Origin: Acididesulfobacillus acetoxydans
GTDB taxonomy: Bacteria; Bacillota; Desulfitobacteriia; Desulfitobacteriales; Desulfitobacteriaceae
DNA length: 64,000 bases
Direction: 5' to 3' (one strand)
Assembly: GCF_900016645.1 (NCBI RefSeq)
Contig: NZ_CDGJ01000068.1
The notes under the pieces are model-generated. The model was given only the letters and a program-made list of their open reading frames with translations. It did no database searches and had not been told where the DNA came from. A program made the position numbers and the translations under genes. This document shows, piece after piece, positions 57,569 through 64,000 of this stretch (positions within the stretch are counted from its first letter, which is position 1; every line of letters begins with the position of its first letter).

Positions 57569-59866
57569 ATGCGATTATTGGTTGTTTCAAACAGGCTTCC
57601 GGTGAACGTAAGTGTGGCAGACGGACAGGTTCGCTTTACCCAGAGCACGGGAGGCCTGGTATCAGGGCTCAGTTCATATCTGGATTCGCTGGGTGGGTCT
57701 GTTTCCGGCGATGTCGAATATGTCTGGATTGGCTGGCCGGGGTTGACTGTTCCCGAGTCCCTGCAAGAGGAGGTGACAAGCCGCTTGCACGCGGATTTCC
57801 GGGCTCATCCGGTCTTCCTCACGGAGGAAGCCATGGACAAATTCTATCACGGGTTCTGTAATGAAATCATCTGGCCGCTGTTTCACTACTTCCCTTCCTA
57901 TGCGAAGTATGAAAGCGACTATTGGCAAAATTACCGAGAGGTTAACGGGCTGTTTCGGGATGCGGTCTTGGCGGTGGCCGAACCGGGGGACATCATTTGG
58001 GTGCATGATTACCACCTGATGCTGCTGCCCAAGTTATTGAGTGAAGAATTGCCGGAAACCCCAGTGGGGTTTTTTCTGCATATCCCGTTTCCGTCTTACG
58101 AAATTTTCAGGCTTCTGCCTACCGACTGGGGAAACAAGATCTTGAAGGGGCTGCTGGGGTCCCGCTTGATTGGCTTTCATACTCAGGACTACACTCAGCA
58201 TTTCCTCGACTGTGTGCGCATCCAGTTGGGGCTCGATGTTGTTGAAGGCTGGATCCGTGACCTGGGGCACCCGGTGCAGGCCGCTTCCTTTCCCATGGGC
58301 ATTGATTTTGCCAGGTTCAACAGCCCGGCGGGGTTAGCGGATGTCGAGAAGTATCAAGCGAGCCTTGACCCCATCCTGGGCGGACTGAAGACGGTGTTAT
58401 CCATCGACCGTTTGGACTACTCAAAAGGAATCGTTCATCGCCTGCGGGGATATGCGCTCTTCCTGGAGAAATATCCCGAATGGCTGGGGAAAGTGGTTCT
58501 GCTGCTGATCGTGGTCCCCTCTCGGATCGGGGTGGGGCATTATCGACTGCTGAAGAGGGAAATTGATGAAACGGTGGGCCGAATTAACGGCCGTTTTGGC
58601 AAGATAGGCTGGACGCCGATCATTTACCAATATAAGTTTCTTCCCTTTGAGCCGCTGCTAGCCATGTATCGGAGCAGTGATGTGGCCCTGATCACACCTT
58701 TGCGCGACGGCATGAATCTCATTGCCAAGGAATACATTTCGGCCCGGGCCGATCGGACGGGCGTCCTGATCCTAAGTCACTTAGCCGGTGCTGTCAAAGA
58801 GGCGAGCGAGGCCTTGATCATCAATCCCAACAGTCCGGAAGAAATTGCGGCGGCTTTGAAAGAGGCTTTAATGATGCCGGCGGAAGAACAGATTCGGCGA
58901 AATACCTTAATGCAAGAACGTTTTCGCAGTCACAATGTGGTTCAGTGGTCAGGCAACTTTTTGCAGAGGCTGTTGCCGGAGGCAGGCGTGAGTGTGGGGG
59001 AATCCGGTCGTTCCCCCGGCCCGGATATTCTGGAATCCCGGCCCCATGGCTTGAACCAAAGCGCGAAAGCTAAACTCTTCCAGAACTATGCCCGTGCCCG
59101 CCGCAGGCTGATCCTCTTGGATTATGACGGCACTTTGGTCCCACTGGCGGCTAAGCCCGAGTTGGCGATCCCGGAGGCGGAGGTGGCGGAAACCCTGAGC
59201 GGGCTCACGTCCGTGCCGGGGAACGATGTGGTGGTGGTCAGCGGCCGGGAGCGCACACTTTTGGACGAGTGGTTTGGCGGCCGCGGCTTGTCTTTGGTGG
59301 CTGAGCACGGTATCTGGGCTAAGGAAAAGGGTGCGGATGCCTGGCGTCTCACCTCGGACTATTCCAACGTCTGGCAGAGTAAGATCAAGCCGGTTTTGCT
59401 GGGCCTGTCGCAAAGGCTTCCCGGGACATTTGTCGAAGAAAAGGAATATGGCTTGGCCTGGCATTACCGCATGGCCAGGCCTAAGGAAGCCGAGAATCTA
59501 ATCCTGAAGGTGGGTAAAACCCTGCAGCACCTGGCTGAGCGCTGGCAATTGGAATTGCTCCAGGGCAACAGGGTTATCGAGGTCATTCCCAAGGGTGTGG
59601 ACAAAGGCAAAGCTGCTCTCGAATGGCTGCAACGGGTGAACTATGATTTTGTCATGGCCATCGGAGATGACGAGACTGACGAGCGCATGTTCAGGATTTT
59701 GCCGGCGTGGGCTTATTCCGTCAAAGTGGGCGAAGGGCATTCACTGGCCCGCTTTGCGGTGGCAGGCCCTGCGGAAGTTTTGGCACTTCTGCGCAGTCTT
59801 GAACCGGAGCGAAGCGAGGAGAGTCAAACACCCCAAAAAATGCAGCCGGAGGCAGGTACTTTTTGA
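57569..59866 (+). CDS. otsAB: Bifunctional trehalose-6-phosphate synthase/phosphatase (OtsA-OtsB fusion)
   Basis: A 765-residue fusion. Residues 1-~475 are a GT20 synthase (LLVVSNRLPVNVS, TGGLVSGLSSYL, VWIGWPG, WVHDYHLMLLPK, SIDRLDYSKGI, LRDGMNLIAKEYISA), joining UDP-glucose to glucose-6-phosphate. Residues ~500-745 are a HAD phosphatase with catalytic LLDYDGTLVPL, VVSGRE and GDDETDERMF. The fusion delivers trehalose directly. GAGGAGGAACG precedes the ATG. The GH13 gene 75 bp downstream is probably in the same operon. Trehalose is a likely stress or desiccation solute. Confidence 0.95.
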   Translation: MRLLVVSNRLPVNVSVADGQVRFTQSTGGLVSGLSSYLDSLGGSVSGDVEYVWIGWPGLTVPESLQEEVTSRLHADFRAHPVFLTEEAMDKFYHGFCNEIIWPLFHYFPSYAKYESDYWQNYREVNGLFRDAVLAVAEPGDIIWVHDYHLMLLPKLLSEELPETPVGFFLHIPFPSYEIFRLLPTDWGNKILKGLLGSRLIGFHTQDYTQHFLDCVRIQLGLDVVEGWIRDLGHPVQAASFPMGIDFARFNSPAGLADVEKYQASLDPILGGLKTVLSIDRLDYSKGIVHRLRGYALFLEKYPEWLGKVVLLLIVVPSRIGVGHYRLLKREIDETVGRINGRFGKIGWTPIIYQYKFLPFEPLLAMYRSSDVALITPLRDGMNLIAKEYISARADRTGVLILSHLAGAVKEASEALIINPNSPEEIAAALKEALMMPAEEQIRRNTLMQERFRSHNVVQWSGNFLQRLLPEAGVSVGESGRSPGPDILESRPHGLNQSAKAKLFQNYARARRRLILLDYDGTLVPLAAKPELAIPEAEVAETLSGLTSVPGNDVVVVSGRERTLLDEWFGGRGLSLVAEHGIWAKEKGADAWRLTSDYSNVWQSKIKPVLLGLSQRLPGTFVEEKEYGLAWHYRMARPKEAENLILKVGKTLQHLAERWQLELLQGNRVIEVIPKGVDKGKAALEWLQRVNYDFVMAIGDDETDERMFRILPAWAYSVKVGEGHSLARFAVAGPAEVLALLRSLEPERSEESQTPQKMQPEAGTF

Positions 59867-59940
59867 CGGGGAAGGAGTAGAATGAGACATGAGACCGTCG
59901 GGAATACTGACCCGGGTTACGGTACAGACTGATCAACGGG

Positions 59941-61716
59941 GTGAATGATTTGGAGCGAACCTGGTGGAAAGAAGGGGTCGTCTATCAAATTTATCCGCGC
60001 AGTTTCCAGGACAGTAACGGTGACGGGATTGGAGACCTCAGGGGTATCCTTTCCCGGCTGGATTATCTGCAGCGTTTGGGCGTGACGATTCTCTGGCTCA
60101 GTCCGGTTTACCGGTCGCCAAACTATGACAACGGTTATGATATCAGCGACTATTATGCCATCATGCCGGAATTCGGCACGATGGCGGACTGGGAGGATCT
60201 GCTGGCCGAGGTGCATCGGCGCGGCATGAGACTGATCATGGACCTGGTGGTCAATCACACTTCGGATGAGCATCCTTGGTTTATCGCATCCCGTGACCGT
60301 GAAAGCCCCTATCGCGGCTATTATATCTGGCGTCCGGGAAAAGAGGACGGCCGCGAGCCCAACAACTGGGCATCCGAGTTTGGCGGTTCGGCCTGGGAAT
60401 TCGATGAAGCGAGCGGGGAGTATTATCTTCACCTTTTTTCCCGGAGACAGCCTGATTTAAATTGGGAGAACAGGAGTCTGCGCCTCGACATCTACCGGAT
60501 GATGACTTGGTGGTTGGAGAAAGGGATCGACGGTTTCCGGATGGACGTGATCAACCTGATTTCCAAAGATCAGACTTTGCCCGATGCTAAGAGGGAAAGT
60601 CCGGGAAGTCCGGCCTGGGGCAGGAAGTTTTATCGCAATGGGCCCCGGCTTCAGTACTTCCTGCGCGAGATGCATGCTAAAGTTCTGAGCAAGTACGATA
60701 TCATGACAGTGGGGGAGACCCCGGGGGTCGATCCGGACAAAGCCCAAGCCTTGGCCGGGGAAGATCGGCACGAGCTGAGTATGGTCTTTCAGTTTCAACT
60801 GTTGGAAATCGATTATGAAGCCGGTGACAAATGGAAGATCGTACCCTGGAAACTGTCTGATTTCAAGAAGATCATCTCGTCTTGGCAAGACGGGTTAGAG
60901 GGGACGGGTTGGAACAGTCTCTTTCTTAACAACCATGACCAGCCCAGGGCCGTCTCCCGCTTCGGCGATGATACTGTCTTCAGAGTGCAGTCGGCGAAAA
61001 TGCTGGCGACCTTGACCCACACTTTGCAGGGAACACCCTATATTTATCAGGGCGAAGAGATTGGCATGACCAATGTCAGGTTTCCCGAGATCTCTTCTTA
61101 CCGTGATATAGACACGCTCAACTTTTACGAAGAGGGGCTGCGTTCGGGTTTGAGCCGGGAAGAAGTCTTGAAGACCATCTGGGCCAGGGGGCGTGACAAT
61201 GCGCGGACCCCCATCCCTTGGGACGAGACGGAAAACGGCGGTTTTACGAGCGGCGCGCCCTGGCTTAATCTCAATCCCAATTATGCCGAGATCAACGTGA
61301 AGAAAAGCCTGAATGAGCCGGATTCTGTTTTCTATTATTACCAACGGTTAATCGAGCTGCGCAAAGAACGGCGGCTTTTGGTCTATGGCGACTATCACCT
61401 TCTTTTACCGGAGGATGAGCAAGTGTTTGCCTATCTGCGCACGCCGAGGATCCGGGGGGGCCGTTGTTTCACGGAAAAGCAGCTGGAAGAAGTGAAAAAA
61501 GTCGAGGAAGAGTTGTTTCGGGATACCGGCAAGGAGATGATCCTGGTGGTTCTCAACTTTTCCGCTCAGCCGGCAACTTTCGTTCTGCCGGAGAAGGCTG
61601 CCTTTTCGATTTATCATTTGCTCCTGTGCAACTACCCCACCGGGCAGGAAGCACCGTTGCGCCTGGAGCTGAGGCCTTTTGAAGCCAGGGTTTACACTCT
61701 TGAGGCCTGTCCCTGA
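59941..61716 (+). CDS. GH13 alpha-glucosidase/trehalose-6-phosphate hydrolase-like enzyme
   Basis: A 591-residue alpha-amylase family hydrolase. It starts TWWKEGVVYQIYPRSFQDSNGDGIGDL, with DLVVNHTSDEHPWF, nucleophile GFRMDVINL, acid/base VGETPG and FLNNHDQPRAVSRFG. This is the oligo-1,6-glucosidase/TreC/trehalose-synthase-like group. Next to otsAB a role in trehalose or trehalose-6-phosphate turnover is plausible, but maltose or isomaltose cleavage fits the motifs as well. An insert of about 30 charged residues (FTEKQLEEVKKVEEELF) lies in the C-terminal beta domain. Start is GTG at 59941 or TTG at 59950, which has better spacing to GGGGTGA. Confidence 0.87.
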   Translation: MNDLERTWWKEGVVYQIYPRSFQDSNGDGIGDLRGILSRLDYLQRLGVTILWLSPVYRSPNYDNGYDISDYYAIMPEFGTMADWEDLLAEVHRRGMRLIMDLVVNHTSDEHPWFIASRDRESPYRGYYIWRPGKEDGREPNNWASEFGGSAWEFDEASGEYYLHLFSRRQPDLNWENRSLRLDIYRMMTWWLEKGIDGFRMDVINLISKDQTLPDAKRESPGSPAWGRKFYRNGPRLQYFLREMHAKVLSKYDIMTVGETPGVDPDKAQALAGEDRHELSMVFQFQLLEIDYEAGDKWKIVPWKLSDFKKIISSWQDGLEGTGWNSLFLNNHDQPRAVSRFGDDTVFRVQSAKMLATLTHTLQGTPYIYQGEEIGMTNVRFPEISSYRDIDTLNFYEEGLRSGLSREEVLKTIWARGRDNARTPIPWDETENGGFTSGAPWLNLNPNYAEINVKKSLNEPDSVFYYYQRLIELRKERRLLVYGDYHLLLPEDEQVFAYLRTPRIRGGRCFTEKQLEEVKKVEEELFRDTGKEMILVVLNFSAQPATFVLPEKAAFSIYHLLLCNYPTGQEAPLRLELRPFEARVYTLEACP

Positions 61717-61797
61717 CGCTCGGAACCGTTAAAGGCAACAACAGGTTGAGCGCCGATAAAAAGCGGATAAGTGTGCTGTTTTCAGGAGCCGGCTTTG

Positions 61798-61846
61798 CGA
61801 GAGGGGCACTAGATCGATCATCTGGTGCCCTTCTCGAGCGTTTTAG
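61798..61846 (+). terminator. Intrinsic terminator after the trehalose genes
   Basis: CGAGAGGGGCACTAGAT and ATCTGGTGCCCTTCTCG pair with two G-T wobbles around a five-base loop, followed by AGCGTTTTAG. It lies 80 bp after the GH13 stop. Confidence 0.85.
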
Positions 61847-61959
61847 GGGCGAGACAGTAGATGACAGGACCTGACGAAAGCGCAGGGTGTTGCAGGAAGG
61901 GGTTCCTTATGACCCGAGGAACCCCCTTGTGAAGGACTTGGTCGTGGTGAAACCGTCAG

Positions 61960-62331
61960 CTATTTGACTAAGGCCCTCATAGCGCTGACCTGGCTGTCAG
62001 ACACCACAGCCTTGCCGCCAACAACCACAATATGGCTATTTTTGTCCTTGAGGGCGGTCAAATAGTTCTGGGTTGCAGTTGGCACAGAATTGTTGACCAG
62101 GATGACCGGAGAATTGGTTCGGGCGGCCAGGTTGCCGGCCACCAGCGCATCCACGAAATTCATACCGGTGGTGATGTATACAAAATCGGGTTTTAAATCT
62201 AAACCTCTGGCCACGGCAGTTGCCGTCCCAAACCGGTCAAGGCCCGAGTACCGGGTCGCTTTAGGCAGGGAATTAAGAACACTGTCACTGAACTGTAGCC
62301 GGGGCCGCCAAACATTCCAACACTTTCTCCA
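61960..62331 (-). pseudogene. Remnant of a CWB2 cell-wall-binding protein
   Basis: Only the last unit of a cell-wall-binding repeat 2 domain remains. VLNSLPKATRYSGLDRFGTA, then FVYITTGMNFVDALVAGNLAA and IVVVGGKAVVSDSQVSAMRALVK are read in one frame. Upstream the frame runs into a TAA at 62332-62334 and there is no signal peptide or start. A full protein normally has three such units and an exported catalytic or structural part. The rest of 61847-62561 has no supported gene. Confidence 0.82.
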
Positions 62332-62561
62332 TTATTGCCTCTAAAAACCCCCGATGTCTCTATTTCTCGACAAGGATCGAAACCCTAGAATACGATGGGC
62401 CATCCGGCGGGCTTGACCCTTGAGTCCGGTTCGTTCGGCAGAGTATCCTCGTTCCGGATTTAACAAAGAGTTTACCTCAGATACACATCCGGTTAACACG
62501 CCCTTGCTAACATGAACTTAGATTTAAGCCCAAATTAGCGGAGAGAAGGAGTTCATGCGGC

Positions 62562-63281
62562 ATGGCAGTGCCCCTGTCAGTCATCTTACTTATTGAGGAC
62601 GACGTCTTAATTCAAGAACTGGTTAAGTTCAATTTGGAAAAAGAGGGCTTTGAGATTCTGGTTGCCGGTGATGGACGGAGGGGACTGGAACTAGCCAAGG
62701 CCAGGAAACCCCATTTGATTCTTTTGGATTTGATGCTGCCTGATTTGGATGGGTTCGAGGTTTGCAAAATCCTGCGTGCGGACGAGAGCATGGCGGAGGT
62801 TCCCATTATAATTTTGAGTGCCAGAGGCGAAGTGGTTGACAAAGTGATTGGTTTGGAACTGGGTGCGGACGACTATGTCAGCAAGCCCTTCAGTACGCGC
62901 GAGCTTTCGGCGCGAATTCGTGCCAGGCTGCGGGGGGACCGGCGGGCAAAAGATACCGGCCAGGAGGGATCAAAAGTCGTCTGGGGAGAATTGGAGGTTT
63001 GGCCGCAAAGTTACATTGTGACTTTGGGCGGTGAGCCGGTGAACCTCACCGTCAAAGAGTTCCAACTGCTCCTCATGCTGGTTTCCCATCCTTACCAGGT
63101 CTTCAGCCGGGAGTATTTGCTGGAAAAAATCTGGGGTTACAGCATCAATGGCGACACCCGTACGGTGGATGTGCACATCAGCACTTTGCGGAGCAAACTA
63201 AAGCGCCTGGAAAATGTACTGGAATCTGTGCGCGGAATCGGTTACCGTTTCGCTTCGCCGGCGGGCGGGAGAAACTCCTAG
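62562..63281 (+). CDS. OmpR/PhoB-family response regulator
   Basis: A 239-residue two-component regulator. The receiver has acidic EDD at 12-14, phospho-acceptor Asp56 in LILLDLMLPDLDG, the switch Ser in IIILSARGE and Lys in YVSKPF. The C-terminal winged helix has LTVKEFQLLLMLVSHP, REYLLEKIWGY, and RTVDVHISTLRSKL with GIGYRF. No histidine kinase is adjacent within the window; the next gene is on the other strand. GAAGGAG lies about 13 bases before the ATG. Confidence 0.94.
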   Translation: MAVPLSVILLIEDDVLIQELVKFNLEKEGFEILVAGDGRRGLELAKARKPHLILLDLMLPDLDGFEVCKILRADESMAEVPIIILSARGEVVDKVIGLELGADDYVSKPFSTRELSARIRARLRGDRRAKDTGQEGSKVVWGELEVWPQSYIVTLGGEPVNLTVKEFQLLLMLVSHPYQVFSREYLLEKIWGYSINGDTRTVDVHISTLRSKLKRLENVLESVRGIGYRFASPAGGRNS

Positions 63282-63338
63282 TCTGTGAGGATTGAGGTGC
63301 GGTCCTTATAAGTGGAGGTTGCGGACTGAAATTCCTCT

Positions 63339-64000
63339 TCAGAGACTTAGGGTAACTCCCGTCAGTTTTTTACGAACAAAGTCCAAAAATCCTGCGGTCG
63401 TGCCGATCGTGAGCGGAATGAGTTTGCGGGCGGCTTCGGTATAGGAGGGCTCCGGGTTCCCCTGTTCCCAGGAGACGCGAGAGTAATAGGCGCGCGAGAT
63501 CTTGGCGTTGTATTCCACCCATTGACTGGGATGTGAGAAATTCGGGTAGGACCCGCTTTCCAAAAGAGGAAATTCAGACCAGTGCCTGGCGGCCCACTTT
63601 TCAAATTCCTGGTGTCCGTTGAAAATCATTCCTACCGAATGATGGGGCACACACATGTCTTGAATCAAATGCAAAGCGGCGCCCAAAAAGAACATCCCTT
63701 TGAACACGTCTTTGTCCATAAAAGTCAAGGCTCTGTTGTAGTAATACTGACATTCGGCCGTGGCTCCGGGCCAGAGGATGCTTGCTCCTTTGCCGGGTTT
63801 ACTGTAGAAGTGGTGCACGTTTTTCCAGCCTCGGTCAGCCCAGAGCAGACCCTTGCCCAAGGAGGCGTGATAGGGCCGGAAAAAGGTGGCCACGTCCGCT
63901 TTCCCGTCTCTAGTCAAAACGTCATACGCTTGCTCCAGGCAATGGACATGCGTGACGCCGGGCGTGTCGAAAAGATACTGCAAAGGTCCGATCGGTGCGA
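63339..64000 (-). CDS. Zinc-dependent phospholipase C-like protein (5-prime end beyond window)
   Basis: At least 214 residues, open to the right edge on the minus strand. It is related to the zinc-dependent phospholipase C/alpha-toxin N-terminal domain. Metal-ligand regions visible are THVHCLEQAYDVL, KGLLWADRGWKNVHHFYS, FFLGAALHLIQDMCVPHH and FNGHQEFEKWA. The Trp1 or signal peptide of the family lies outside or near the edge. It has no C-terminal membrane-binding C2-like domain in what is visible, as in shorter PLC-like proteins of Clostridia. It converges on the response regulator gene. Confidence 0.88.
   Translation of the reverse strand, partial: APIGPLQYLFDTPGVTHVHCLEQAYDVLTRDGKADVATFFRPYHASLGKGLLWADRGWKNVHHFYSKPGKGASILWPGATAECQYYYNRALTFMDKDVFKGMFFLGAALHLIQDMCVPHHSVGMIFNGHQEFEKWAARHWSEFPLLESGSYPNFSHPSQWVEYNAKISRAYYSRVSWEQGNPEPSYTEAARKLIPLTIGTTAGFLDFVRKKLTGVTLSL

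Overview
The window looks like a chromosomal segment of a spore-forming, low-to-mid GC Firmicute. My best guess is the Clostridia (Peptococcaceae/Desulfitobacteriaceae-like), inferred from gene content and not from any search. Supporting signs are strong AGGAGG-type ribosome binding sites, T-box leaders, a SAM-I riboswitch, two cobalamin riboswitches, a glmS ribozyme, a cdaA-cdaR-glmM-glmS neighbourhood, a BirA-type operator on bioY, a YtrA-type GntR/ABC operon and a large collagen-like protein of the kind found on spore surfaces. No tRNA, rRNA, CRISPR array, IS element or prophage was seen.

Layout. 0-10.3 kb: a surface-glycan and collagen-like locus. It holds a nucleotidyltransferase, three glycosyltransferases, a reductase/dehydratase/2-epimerase trio that would make an L-aminosugar nucleotide from UDP-GlcNAc, and two related proteins, one of which carries about 180 Gly-X-Y triplets and a BclA-like C-terminus. 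10.5-15 kb (minus strand): an NCS1 permease behind a cobalamin riboswitch and terminator, trpS, and a secreted CAP-domain protein with 14-residue repeats. 15.4-24.7 kb (plus): a DUF362 ferredoxin, the c-di-AMP synthase operon (cdaA, cdaR), a FAD protein, glmM, and glmS behind a glmS ribozyme whose P1 loop has been invaded by a degenerate repeat. 24.8-26.9 kb (minus): the biotin ECF transporter bioY-ecfA-ecfT with a BirA operator. 27-33 kb: a decayed glmS fragment, a ytrA-like regulator plus ABC exporter, an MFS pump and an oligopeptide-type binding lipoprotein.

33-45 kb: small conserved proteins (DUF2179, DUF2508-like), an EmrB-type pump, a universal stress protein, a decayed iron-type ABC importer (binding protein truncated and interrupted by an amber codon), an HD-domain protein, a DrrAB exporter with an EXLDI protein, and a membrane-anchored polysaccharide deacetylase with a Ser/Pro tail. 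45-54 kb: a truncated sigma factor, two tandem T-box elements before pheA, a B12-binding radical SAM protein, the cytochrome c maturation pair resB/ccsA, a PadR regulator with a His/Cys-rich N-terminus and an sdpR/sdpI pair. 54-64 kb: metY behind a SAM riboswitch, a NiCoT cobalt/nickel permease behind a second cobalamin riboswitch, a fused trehalose-6-phosphate synthase/phosphatase with a GH13 hydrolase, a CWB2 remnant, an orphan response regulator and the start-truncated end of a zinc-dependent phospholipase C.

Two themes recur. First, metabolite-sensing RNAs are dense: six recognisable classes or copies in 64 kb. Second, tandem repeats of different unit lengths have expanded both inside genes and in leaders. 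The most interesting single observations are the cobalamin riboswitch controlling a nucleobase-type permease (a candidate transporter for a B12 lower-ligand base) and the repeat-expanded glmS ribozyme.
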